From NCBI GenBank assembly GCA_964621185.1, contig CAZULM010000027.1, positions 10,779-74,778 of the forward strand: a stretch of DNA of 64,000 bases, read 5' to 3'. The DNA comes from M3007 sp964621185. Lineage in GTDB: Bacteria; Bacteroidota; Bacteroidia; Chitinophagales; Saprospiraceae. The position numbers were made by a program, and so were the translations under genes. Position 1 is the first letter of the stretch, and every line of letters begins with the position of its first letter. A model generated the notes under the pieces. It made no database searches. It was not told where the DNA came from and was given only the letters and a program-made list of their open reading frames with translations. Positions 44,293 to 52,265 of this stretch are shown piece by piece.

Positions 44293-45762
44293 ATGCATAT
44301 AGAAGCCGCTATTCCCGCAGAAGTGCAAAATTTCATCAACGGAAATTTCAAGCCTTCCAGCTCCGAGAAACTGGCCGTGATCAGCCCGATCAACGGGAAA
44401 ACCATATCCAACGTGCCATTGTCTGGCTATTCCGACCTGGATGAAGCCGTGCAGGCCGCCAAAAAAGCCTACCCTGCCTGGTCGGCCCAAACCTTGAAAG
44501 AGCGGGTGCAGTACATTTTCCGCTACCGCAACCTGCTTATCCGCGACCGCGAAGCGCTGGCTGCCCTCATCCAGACCGAGAACGGCAAAACCCTGGACGA
44601 AGCGCGGGCCGAGGTGGACAAAAGCATCGAACTCTGCGAATTTGCCTGCTCCATGCCCCAGATCGTGAGCGACGAGGTGCAGGAAGTGAGCAAAGGTGTG
44701 GAGTGCCGCATCGTCCGCAAACCTTTGGGGGTGGTGGCATCCATAGCACCCTTCAATTTTCCGCTCATGGTGCCAAACTGGACCATCCCCAACGCCCTGG
44801 TATTGGGCAACTGCATGGTGCTGAAGCCTTCCGAAATTGTCCCCCTGAGCGCCCAGCGCCTGGCGGCCCTGTTGCAGGAAGCCGGGCTGCCCGCCGGCGT
44901 TTTCAGCGTGGTAAACGGCGGCCGGGAAATGGTGGAAAGTATCTGCGACCACCCCGATATACAGGCAGTATCGTTTGTCGGCTCCACCAAAGTGGCCAAA
45001 ATCGTGTACCGGCGGGCAACGGCAAGCCTCAAACGCTGTGTCGCCCTGGGCGGCGCCAAAAACCACCTGATCGTGATGCCCGACGCCCACATAGAAATGA
45101 CCGCCTCCAACGTGGTCGCCTCCATGTCGGGATGCGCCGGGCAGCGCTGCATGGCCGCTGCAGTTATGATCGGTGTGGACAAAGTGCAGCACATCATCGA
45201 CCGCATGTGCGAAGAGGCCCGGAAAATAGTGCCAGGCAAACAACTGGGCGCAGTGATCAGCCAGGAAGCCAAAACCCGCATTGAAGGCTATATCAGCGCT
45301 GCCGAAAAAGCCGGGGCAAAAGTATTGGTGGATGGCCGCAACAGCGCCGTGCCCGACCATGAGGGCGGCTTTTACGTCGGCCCTACCATCGTGGATTATG
45401 TAACGCCCGATATGCCCATCGCCCAGGAAGAGGTGTTCGGCCCTGTCATTTCCATCATCCGCGCCAAAGACTTAGACGAGGCCATCGGCATCGAAAATGC
45501 TTCGCCCTACGGCAATGCCGCCGCCGTATTCACCGAAAACGGCGGATTTGCCAAAGAAGTGATGGAACGCGCCAGCGCCGGCATGATCGGCGTCAACATC
45601 GGCGTGCCAGTGCCGCGCGAACCATTCCCTTTCGGCGGCTGGAACGAATCGAAATTCGGGGTATGCGACATCACCGGAAAAAGCTCCATCGAATTCTGGA
45701 CACAGAACAAAAAGACTTCGGTGAAATGGAACCCGGAGGCGAGGACGAATTGGATGAGTTGA
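44293..45762 (+). CDS. mmsA: CoA-acylating (methyl)malonate-semialdehyde dehydrogenase
   Basis: 489 residues from the ATG at 44293. The Rossmann part has APFNFPLMVPNWTIPNAL and VSFVGSTKVAKIVY; the catalytic Cys286 is in SGCAGQRCMAA. At the position where ordinary aldehyde dehydrogenases have a Glu the motif is ALGGAKNHLIVMPDA, which marks the CoA-acylating MmsA group. It converts malonate semialdehyde to acetyl-CoA, or methylmalonate semialdehyde to propionyl-CoA, with loss of CO2 and NADH formation. That is the end of uracil and thymine degradation in this cluster. Cytoplasmic. Confidence 0.92.
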   Translation: MHIEAAIPAEVQNFINGNFKPSSSEKLAVISPINGKTISNVPLSGYSDLDEAVQAAKKAYPAWSAQTLKERVQYIFRYRNLLIRDREALAALIQTENGKTLDEARAEVDKSIELCEFACSMPQIVSDEVQEVSKGVECRIVRKPLGVVASIAPFNFPLMVPNWTIPNALVLGNCMVLKPSEIVPLSAQRLAALLQEAGLPAGVFSVVNGGREMVESICDHPDIQAVSFVGSTKVAKIVYRRATASLKRCVALGGAKNHLIVMPDAHIEMTASNVVASMSGCAGQRCMAAAVMIGVDKVQHIIDRMCEEARKIVPGKQLGAVISQEAKTRIEGYISAAEKAGAKVLVDGRNSAVPDHEGGFYVGPTIVDYVTPDMPIAQEEVFGPVISIIRAKDLDEAIGIENASPYGNAAAVFTENGGFAKEVMERASAGMIGVNIGVPVPREPFPFGGWNESKFGVCDITGKSSIEFWTQNKKTSVKWNPEARTNWMS

Positions 45763-45779
45763 TTGGTGACTAGTGATTA

Positions 45780-46085
45780 GTGACTGGATGATTAGTGATT
45801 GGTGCACAGCATCTGTACTATCTATAAAATTGTTTTTCAGCACTTTTGGCAATTTTATTTGAGTTTTGCTGCTTTTTTGCTCAGCTTTTTTTGGAACAAT
45901 TATCGATTAAAATCCCTGCCCCAAGGACAAATGAATCGAGCGAATGGGCTGCACACGTAAGGCCTCATACGACGGCTTTTCGCCATCTACCGAGTAAGGG
46001 ATACAGAAACCAGTGCCAAAAGCGCTGAAATACAATTTTATAGATAGTACAGATGCTGTGCACCAATCACTAATCACCCAGTCAC
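45780..46085. mobile_element. Long-inverted-repeat element A, no gene inside
   Basis: Arms of about 70 bp (45780-45849 and 46014-46085) pair almost perfectly, sharing GTGATTAGTGATTGGTGCAC at the outside and GTACTATCTATAAAATTG and a TTTCAGC...TTTTGGCA inner part. The outer part and the TTTCAGC/TTGGC inner words match elements B (51421-52080) and C (53588-53926). The 165-bp core has no ORF. It separates mmsA from the aminotransferase. Confidence 0.8.
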
Positions 46086-46139
46086 CAATCACTAATCACC
46101 CAGTCACCAATCACTAATCACCCAATCACCAATCAACTA
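46086..46139. repeat. Tandem CCAATCACTAATCACC repeats
   Basis: About three copies of a 14- to 18-bp unit continue outward from the right arm of element A up to the aminotransferase start region. Confidence 0.75.
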
Positions 46140-46147
46140 ACACGAAA

Positions 46148-47467
46148 ATGGGCAATACAAGCGTCATCCAAACCAACCTCGACCATACCCTGTTCTCCTG
46201 GTCGAAACAATCGGGACTGAACCCCATCCACATCGAGCGCGCGAAAGGGGTTTATCTCCATGCCAGCGATGGCAAGCGCTACATCGATTTTTCGTCGCAA
46301 CTGATGAACGTCAACATCGGGCATGGCAACCAGCGCATCACCGAGGCCGTGCGGCGACAAATGGAACAGGTGAGCTACGTGTATCCCGGCATGGTGACGG
46401 ATGTGCGCGGGGCACTCGGCAAAAAGCTGGCAGACATCGCTCCCGGTAATTTGACCAAGACCTTCTTCACATTGGGCGGCTCGGAAGCAGTTGAAAATGC
46501 CATCAAACTGGCCAGGCTGTACACGGGCAGGCACAAAATCATCACCCAGTACCGCTCCTACCACGGTGGCACTTATGGCGCCATCACCGCCAGCGGCGAC
46601 CCGCGGCGCTTTCCCATGGATGCCCAACAGATACCCAATGTGCTGCGGGTGGAAAACCCCTATTTCTACCGCTGCCCCTGGGGTACTTCTTCGCTGGAAG
46701 AATGTGGCGAGATGGCCTTGCGCAATTTGAAGCAAGTCATCGAATACGAAAACCCCGACAGCATTGCCGCTATTTTGTTCGAAGGCGAATCAGGCTCCTC
46801 CGGCTGCATCAAATACCCGCCGTTTTACCTCAAAAAAGTAAAGGAACTGGCGCAGTCCTACGGCATTTTGCTGATTTCAGACGAAGTAATGAGCGGTTTT
46901 GGCCGCACGGGCAAATGGTTCGGCATCGACCACCACGGGGTAGCGCCCGACCTGATGTGCGTGGCGAAAGGCATCACTTCCGGCTATATCCCCCTGGGCG
47001 CAGTTATCGTCTCCGAGCCCATCGCCCGGCATTTCGACGACAAGGTAATGGCCATCGGGCTCACCTATTCGGCCCATGCGGTGGCCTGCGCTGCTGCCCT
47101 GGAAAACATCGCGGTGATGGAAGAGGAAAATATGATCGCCAACGCCGCCAAAATGGGCCGCTACATCGAGGAAAAAGTGGAAGCCATGAAGGAAAAATAC
47201 CCATCCATCGGCGATTTCAGGAACACAGGCTTGCTGGGCTGCATTGAACTGGTAAAAGACCGCAAAACCAAGGACCCCATTTGTCCCTGGAATGCAAAGC
47301 CCCAGGATATGGAAGTCAGCAACAAAATCGCCGCCGCCATCCGCGCCAACGGCATGTTCACCTTCGTGCGCTGGAACTGGATTTTTATCGCCCCGCCGCT
47401 TTGTGTCACCAAAGACGAGGTGGATGAAGGGCTGGAGATCATCAGCAAGGCCCTTGAATTAATTTGA
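46148..47467 (+). CDS. Class III aminotransferase, likely beta-alanine or beta-aminoisobutyrate transaminase
   Basis: 439 residues. PLP site: catalytic Lys274 in MCVAKGITSGYIPLGA, Asp245 in LLISDEVMSGFGRTGKW, and the phosphate-binding FFTLGGSEAVENAIKLAR. Other family stretches are QYRSYHGGTYGA and TYSAHAVACAAALENI. The enzyme moves the amino group of an omega-amino acid to pyruvate or 2-oxoglutarate. Between the semialdehyde dehydrogenase and the pyrimidine-opening genes, the natural substrates are beta-alanine (from uracil) and beta-aminoisobutyrate (from thymine). Acceptor specificity is not visible. It is followed after 5 bp by the permease gene. Confidence 0.88.
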   Translation: MGNTSVIQTNLDHTLFSWSKQSGLNPIHIERAKGVYLHASDGKRYIDFSSQLMNVNIGHGNQRITEAVRRQMEQVSYVYPGMVTDVRGALGKKLADIAPGNLTKTFFTLGGSEAVENAIKLARLYTGRHKIITQYRSYHGGTYGAITASGDPRRFPMDAQQIPNVLRVENPYFYRCPWGTSSLEECGEMALRNLKQVIEYENPDSIAAILFEGESGSSGCIKYPPFYLKKVKELAQSYGILLISDEVMSGFGRTGKWFGIDHHGVAPDLMCVAKGITSGYIPLGAVIVSEPIARHFDDKVMAIGLTYSAHAVACAAALENIAVMEEENMIANAAKMGRYIEEKVEAMKEKYPSIGDFRNTGLLGCIELVKDRKTKDPICPWNAKPQDMEVSNKIAAAIRANGMFTFVRWNWIFIAPPLCVTKDEVDEGLEIISKALELI

Positions 47468-47472
47468 TAATT

Positions 47473-48915
47473 ATGAAAAACAGCTCCCTATACAGCGAAG
47501 ACCTCGCCCCCGTGCCGCCGGGGCAACGAACCTGGAGCACCTGGAACTACGCCGCCTTGTGGATCAGCATGAGTCTTTGCATCCCTACCTACATGCTCGC
47601 CAGTTCGCTCATCGATGGCGGCATGAACTGGTGGCAGGCGATCCTCACCATTTTCTTGGGCAACACCATCGTGCTGGCGCCCATGATCCTGAACGGCCAT
47701 GCAGGGGCGAAGTACGGCATCCCGTTTCCGGTGCTGGCCAGGGCGAGCTTCGGCGTGCGGCTGGCGAATCTGCCGGCCATACTCCGCGCCATCGTAGCCT
47801 GCGGGTGGTTTGGCATCCAGACCTGGATCGGCGGCTTTTCGCTGTACCAGATGTTCCGGGTTTGGGTCCCTTCCTTTGCCGAGCTGCCGCGCATTTTCCC
47901 CGAAGCCGTCGGCTTGGAGACCGGGCCGGCCATCACCTTCTTGCTGTTCTGGGGGCTGAACATGTTCATTATTTGGCTTGGGGTAGAAAGCATTCGCAAG
48001 CTATTGGTTTTCAAGGCGATATTTCTGCCATTGGCCGCATTGGCCCTGCTTTTCTGGGCCATAGATGCCGGCAACGGGCTGGGACCGATCCTCTCCCAAC
48101 CCGCAAAGTTTCAGACAAGTGGGGCCTTTTGGGATTTCTTTTTTCCCGCCCTGACCGGCATGGTGGGCTACTGGGCCACCCTCTCGCTGAACATCCCCGA
48201 TTTCACGCGCTATGCTAAAAGCCAGAAAGCCCAGATCACGGGGCAAGCTATCGGACTGCCGCCGTCCATGACCTTGTTCTCTTTTATCGGGGTGGTCGTC
48301 ACTTCCGCGACGGTTATAATTTACGGCGAAACCATCTGGGATCCGTTGGTGCTTGCAGGCAAATTTGAAAGCAAAATATTGGTCAGCGTCGCCATGATCT
48401 GCGTGGCCGTTTCCACCTTAGCCACCAATATCGCCGCCAACATCGTAGGCCCAGCCAACGACTTTTCAAACCTGGCGCCCGCCCGGATCAGTTTCAGGAT
48501 GGGCGGCTATATCACGGGCATTTTCGGCATCCTTATTTTTCCCTGGAAGTTGATTGCCGACCCAAATGGCTATATCTTTACCTGGCTGATCGCCTACTCC
48601 AGCCTGCTGGGGCCAATCGGCGGCATCATGATTGCGGACTATTATTTCATCCGGAAAAAGGAATTGTTCCCCGATGATTTGTACGCTGAAAAGGGAAGGT
48701 ACACCTACCGGAACGGCTACAATATGGCGGCGCTGTGGGCGCTTATGGCGGGTATTTTGCCGAATATCCCCGGATTTTTGACAACAATCCATATCTTAGG
48801 CCAGGAAACCATGCCCCGTTTTATCACAGGTTTGTATCATTATGCGTGGTTTGTCGGGTTTGCGGTGTCGTTTTTGGTGTACCTGTTGCTGATGAAAGGC
48901 TCGAAAGCGCGGTAG
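47473..48915 (+). CDS. NCS1-family nucleobase permease
   Basis: 480 residues from the ATG at 47473, with twelve predicted membrane segments. NCS1 motifs: RTWSTWNYAALWISMSLCIPTYMLA near the start, GIPFPVLARASFGVRLANLPAILRA, ACGWFGIQTWIGG, and GPIGGIMIADYYFIRKKELFPDDLY near the end. The family takes up allantoin, uracil, cytosine, hydantoins or thymine with Na+ or H+. The context of a full pyrimidine degradation set suggests uracil, cytosine or thymine uptake. The start codon lies 5 bp after the aminotransferase stop, a clear operon arrangement. Confidence 0.9.
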   Translation: MKNSSLYSEDLAPVPPGQRTWSTWNYAALWISMSLCIPTYMLASSLIDGGMNWWQAILTIFLGNTIVLAPMILNGHAGAKYGIPFPVLARASFGVRLANLPAILRAIVACGWFGIQTWIGGFSLYQMFRVWVPSFAELPRIFPEAVGLETGPAITFLLFWGLNMFIIWLGVESIRKLLVFKAIFLPLAALALLFWAIDAGNGLGPILSQPAKFQTSGAFWDFFFPALTGMVGYWATLSLNIPDFTRYAKSQKAQITGQAIGLPPSMTLFSFIGVVVTSATVIIYGETIWDPLVLAGKFESKILVSVAMICVAVSTLATNIAANIVGPANDFSNLAPARISFRMGGYITGIFGILIFPWKLIADPNGYIFTWLIAYSSLLGPIGGIMIADYYFIRKKELFPDDLYAEKGRYTYRNGYNMAALWALMAGILPNIPGFLTTIHILGQETMPRFITGLYHYAWFVGFAVSFLVYLLLMKGSKAR

Positions 48916-48940
48916 GTTTTTGTTGCTCGCAACGCCCCCA

Positions 48941-48976
48941 CATTATCAAATTATCCCATTATCAAATTATCAAATT
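48941..48976. repeat. AT-rich short repeat (ATTATCAAATTATCCC type)
   Basis: Three overlapping ATTATCAAATTA words fill the spacer just before the dihydropyrimidinase start. Confidence 0.7.
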
Positions 48977-48984
48977 AAAAACCT

Positions 48985-50367
48985 ATGTCACTGCTCATTA
49001 AAAACGGCCGCATCGTCACCGCCTCGCAGGATTATACCGCCGACATATTTATCGAAGGCGAATCCATCACGACCATCGGCAAAAACCTGCGCATAAAAGC
49101 AGATGAGACCATCAACGCTGCCGGTATGATGGTTTTTCCCGGCGGCATCGACCCGCACGTACACCTCGACATGCCGTTTATGGGCACGTTCAGCAGCGAC
49201 AATTACGAAACCGGCACCCGCGCGGCCCTGCACGGCGGCACCACCACCGTCATCGATTTTGTGCTGCAAACACAGGGGAAATCGCTGCGCCACGCCCTGG
49301 AACAATGGCAGTCGCGGTCCAACGGCAACTGCTTAGGCGACTATTCTTTCCACATGGCCGTGACCGATTTTAATGAAAATACCCGCCAGGAAATAGCGGA
49401 AATGGTGGAAAAAGAAGGCATCACCTCCTTCAAAACCTTTATGGCCTACAAAGGCGCCCTGATGATCGACGACCGCCAAATGGTAGGCCTGATGCAGGAA
49501 GTGAAAAAATGCGGCGGCATGGTGACCGTGCACGCCACCAATGGCGACATGATCGATTACCTGGTGGCCAAGCACCGCGCCGAGGGCAAACTAGCGCCCT
49601 TGTACCACTACCTTTCCCAACCCGAAATAACGGAATCGGAAGCCAGTGGCCGCTTTGCCGACATGGCCAGCTATACTGGTGTGCCGGGCTACATCGTGCA
49701 CATGACCTGCGAGGGCGCGCTCAACCACATCCGCGATGCCACCAAGCGCAATCAAAAAGTATATGCCGAAACATGCATCCAATACCTCATCCTGGATGCC
49801 TCGCTGTACGAAAAAGACTTTGAAGGCGCCAAATGGGTGATGAGTCCCCCGCTGCGCCAGAAAAAAGATCAGGCCGCGTTGTGGGCCGGCATCAACCAGG
49901 GCTTGGTACAGGTAGTGGCCACCGACCACTGCCCTTTCAAATGGGAGCAGAAAAAAATGGGTGAAAAGGATTTTTCAAAAATCCCGAACGGGCACCCGGC
50001 CATCGAAAACCGGATGGAATTGCTGTTCAGCGAAGGCGTGGGCAAAGGCAAAATCACCCTCAACAAATTCGTGGAAGTCAGCTCCACCAATGCCGCCAAG
50101 ATATTCGGGATGTTCCCCAAAAAAGGCTGCATCGCCGTGGGCAGCGACGCTGACCTGCTCATTTTCGACCCCAAAGAAAAGCATACGCTCTCCACCGCCA
50201 CCCACCACATGAACGTGGACTATTCCGCCTACGAAGGCTGGAACCTGAAAGGGAAATGCAAAACCACCATCCTGCGCGGCAAAGTCGCCATCGACAACGG
50301 AAAAGTTTGTATCCCGAAAGGTTATGGGCAATTTGTCAAACGCAAAAAAGTAAACGGCATCATCTGA
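48985..50367 (+). CDS. hydA: Dihydropyrimidinase
   Basis: 460 residues, amidohydrolase fold. Two-metal site: His58 and His60 in GGIDPHVHLDMP, the carboxylated Lys150 in FKTFMAYKGALM, His184 in VTVHATNG, His240 in YIVHMTCEG and Asp315 in VVATDHCPF. HLDMPFMGTFSSDNYETGTRAALHGGTTTVIDF is the family signature. It opens the ring of 5,6-dihydrouracil or dihydrothymine to N-carbamoyl-beta-alanine or N-carbamoyl-beta-aminoisobutyrate. Cytoplasmic tetramers are usual. The next enzyme in the pathway is encoded 181 bp on, behind a dispersed repeat. Confidence 0.95.
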   Translation: MSLLIKNGRIVTASQDYTADIFIEGESITTIGKNLRIKADETINAAGMMVFPGGIDPHVHLDMPFMGTFSSDNYETGTRAALHGGTTTVIDFVLQTQGKSLRHALEQWQSRSNGNCLGDYSFHMAVTDFNENTRQEIAEMVEKEGITSFKTFMAYKGALMIDDRQMVGLMQEVKKCGGMVTVHATNGDMIDYLVAKHRAEGKLAPLYHYLSQPEITESEASGRFADMASYTGVPGYIVHMTCEGALNHIRDATKRNQKVYAETCIQYLILDASLYEKDFEGAKWVMSPPLRQKKDQAALWAGINQGLVQVVATDHCPFKWEQKKMGEKDFSKIPNGHPAIENRMELLFSEGVGKGKITLNKFVEVSSTNAAKIFGMFPKKGCIAVGSDADLLIFDPKEKHTLSTATHHMNVDYSAYEGWNLKGKCKTTILRGKVAIDNGKVCIPKGYGQFVKRKKVNGII

Positions 50368-50370
50368 TAC

Positions 50371-50467
50371 TGTGATTAAAGTGATTTGTATGATTTGAGT
50401 GATTAAAGACATCTGATTTTCAAATGATTATGCGATCGAGATTTTCACAACCACTTTGCGTTGACTA
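50371..50467. repeat. Dispersed intergenic repeat (subfamily 3)
   Basis: Nearly identical to 35611-35708 (GTGATTTGTATGATTTGAGT, TTTCACAACCACTTTGCG). It begins 4 bp after the dihydropyrimidinase stop. Confidence 0.88.
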
Positions 50468-50513
50468 GAAATGCCCAACCAATCACCCCGCCCAAACCTG
50501 CACAGCGCCCCCG

Positions 50514-50541
50514 CATTATCAAATTATCAAATTATCACATT
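50514..50541. repeat. AT-rich short repeat (ATTATCAAATTATC type)
   Basis: Two words directly upstream of the beta-ureidopropionase start. Confidence 0.65.
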
Positions 50542-50548
50542 AAACATT

Positions 50549-51415
50549 ATGGCCAGAATCATCAAATCAGGGCTTATCCAAATGAGCCTGCCCATCTCGG
50601 AGGGCGAAGGCAGCATCCATGAAATATGCGATGCCATGGTGCAGAAGCATATTCCTTTCATCGAGGAAGCGGGCAAAAGAGGCGTTCAAATCCTTTGCCT
50701 CCAGGAGATTTTCAACACCCCGTATTTCTGCCCGAGCCAGGATTCGAAATGGTACGTCACTGCGGAGTCGGTGCCGGGCCCGACCACGGCGCTCATGCAG
50801 GAATACGCGAAGAAGTACCAGATGGTCATCATCGTCCCGATTTATGAAAAAGAGCAGGCGGGCGTTTTGTACAACACAGCGGCAGTGATCGATGCTGATG
50901 GCGCTTATTTGGGCAAATACCGCAAAAACCACATACCGCACACCTCCGGATTTTGGGAAAAATACTTTTTCAAGCCCGGCAACCTGGGCTATCCGGTTTT
51001 TGAAACCCGTTACGCCAAAATCGGGGTGTACATCTGCTACGACCGCCACTTCCCGGAAGGCGCCCGCGCCCTGGGCCTGAACGGCGCCGAGATCGTGTAC
51101 AACCCCTCCGCCACGGTAGCCGGCTTATCGCAGTACCTCTGGAAACTGGAACAACCCGCCCACGCTGCCGCCAACGGCTACTTCATGGGTTGCATCAACC
51201 GGGTCGGCACGGAAAAACCCTGGAACCTCGGCAATTTTTACGGCAGCTCCTACTTCGTTGACCCGCGCGGACAAATATTCGCGCAGGCGTCGGAAGACAA
51301 AGACGAGCTGCTGGTGGCCGAATTCGACCTCGACATGATAGACCAGGTGCGCTCTACCTGGCAGTTTTTCCGGGACAGGAGGCCGGAGTCGTATGGGGAA
51401 TTGACGGCGTTGTAG
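50549..51415 (+). CDS. Beta-ureidopropionase (nitrilase family)
   Basis: 288 residues from the ATG at 50549; the longer frame upstream is in repeat sequence. Nitrilase-superfamily triad: Glu53 in CLQEIFNTPYF, Lys126 in LGKYRKNHIPH, Cys163 in GVYICYDRHFPEGAR. IGVYICYDRHFPEGARALGLNGAEIVYNPSATVAGLS is typical of N-carbamoyl-beta-alanine amidohydrolases. It releases ammonia and CO2 from N-carbamoyl-beta-alanine or its methyl derivative and gives the amino acid used by the aminotransferase at 46.1 kb. The stop lies within a few bases of the left arm of element B. Confidence 0.92.
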   Translation: MARIIKSGLIQMSLPISEGEGSIHEICDAMVQKHIPFIEEAGKRGVQILCLQEIFNTPYFCPSQDSKWYVTAESVPGPTTALMQEYAKKYQMVIIVPIYEKEQAGVLYNTAAVIDADGAYLGKYRKNHIPHTSGFWEKYFFKPGNLGYPVFETRYAKIGVYICYDRHFPEGARALGLNGAEIVYNPSATVAGLSQYLWKLEQPAHAAANGYFMGCINRVGTEKPWNLGNFYGSSYFVDPRGQIFAQASEDKDELLVAEFDLDMIDQVRSTWQFFRDRRPESYGELTAL

Positions 51416-51420
51416 TTGGT

Positions 51421-52080
51421 GATTGGTGGATAGTGACTGGTGATTGGATGATTAGTGATTGGTGCACAGCATTTTGGGTTTTGTTTGGCTGTGTTTTTCA
51501 GCGCGCTTGGCCACAATTGGGTGGTTGTGGCAATTAATTACGTTCTAGAACATTTCATTTATTTAACCTTGTTTATCATGGCATATCATAAGTTTACGGA
51601 TTTGGAGGTTTACAAACTTTGCCGGCAATTGCGGAAAGACATTTCCGGTCTTACGGAGCGTAATTTTCCAGCAGAAGAAAAATTCCGTTTGACCGATCAG
51701 ATCAAGCGTTCCTCCAGAAGTGTCACCTCCTGCATCGCGGAAGGCTATGGGCGATATTATTACAAAGAAAAAATCTCATTCTGCCGAAAATCCCGGGGCT
51801 CCCTGGAAGAAACCCTGGAGCACCTAATCACCGCCTTTGATGAAAACTACATCACCTCAGATGTGCTTAAAACCTACAAAGAACAAATTGACTCCTGCCT
51901 CAAACTTTTAAATGGATACATCAAATACCTCAACAAAACCAAAGCCCCAAAAGAGGAAAAAAGCCCCAAATAACCACTCCTCTATTGGCCAAACGCGCTG
52001 AAAACCAATGCCAAACCAACCCCAAAATGACGTGCACCAATCACCAATCATCCAATCACCAATCACTATCCACCAATCAC
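51421..52080. mobile_element. Long-inverted-repeat element B carrying a four-helix-bundle gene
   Basis: Left arm 51421-51513 and right arm 51986-52080 are inverse copies over about 93-95 bp with about ten differences; both hold GATTGGTGGATAGTGA at the outer side, GATTGGTGCAC in the middle and CAGCGCG-TTGGCCA at the inner end. The gene at 51578-51973 lies between the arms. Part of the right arm is repeated at 52085-52140 just before the scaffold gap. The layout recalls intervening sequences of 23S rRNA genes, which are stem-loops carrying S23 genes. Confidence 0.8.
51578..51973 (+). CDS. Four-helix-bundle (S23/IVP family) protein
   Basis: 131 residues from the ATG at 51578. Family signature: HKFTDLEVYKLCRQLRKDI, RLTDQIKRSSRSVTSCIAEGYGR, then FCRKSRGSLEETLEHLITA. 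The last 15 residues are a Lys-rich tail (KAPKEEKSPK). Relatives are the proteins encoded by 23S rRNA intervening sequences and the Avd proteins of diversity-generating retroelements; both form basic pentameric barrels that bind nucleic acid. No reverse transcriptase is nearby. The gene is enclosed by the inverted arms of element B, and a decayed inverted copy of its 5' part lies in element C. Confidence 0.88.
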   Translation: MAYHKFTDLEVYKLCRQLRKDISGLTERNFPAEEKFRLTDQIKRSSRSVTSCIAEGYGRYYYKEKISFCRKSRGSLEETLEHLITAFDENYITSDVLKTYKEQIDSCLKLLNGYIKYLNKTKAPKEEKSPK

Positions 52081-52084
52081 TACT

Positions 52085-52140
52085 CGCCAAACGCGCTGAA
52101 AACCAATGCCAAACCAACCCCAAAATGACGTGCACCAATC
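52085..52140. repeat. Second partial copy of the element B right arm
   Basis: From GCCAAACGCGCTGAAAACCA to GTGCACCAATC it repeats 51988-52043 exactly as far as it goes, then the sequence is unknown. Confidence 0.8.
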
Positions 52141-52240
52141 NNNNNNNNNNNNNNNNNNNNNNNNNNNNNNNNNNNNNNNNNNNNNNNNNNNNNNNNNNNN
52201 NNNNNNNNNNNNNNNNNNNNNNNNNNNNNNNNNNNNNNNN
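52141..52240. other. Assembly gap of 100 N
   Basis: A run of exactly 100 N, the usual placeholder for a gap of unknown size. It falls in repeats, which explains the break. True length and content are not known. Confidence 0.99.
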
Positions 52241-52265
52241 ACCAATCATCCAATCACCAATCACT

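Noticed and set aside
44278..45360. 360-codon minus-strand ORF
   Set aside because: Antisense to mmsA with low-complexity His/Gly composition; no family motif.
51578..51973. Diversity-generating retroelement (Avd-like gene)
   Set aside because: No reverse transcriptase, template repeat or variable repeat is visible nearby; the S23 gene alone in inverted arms fits the intervening-sequence type better.
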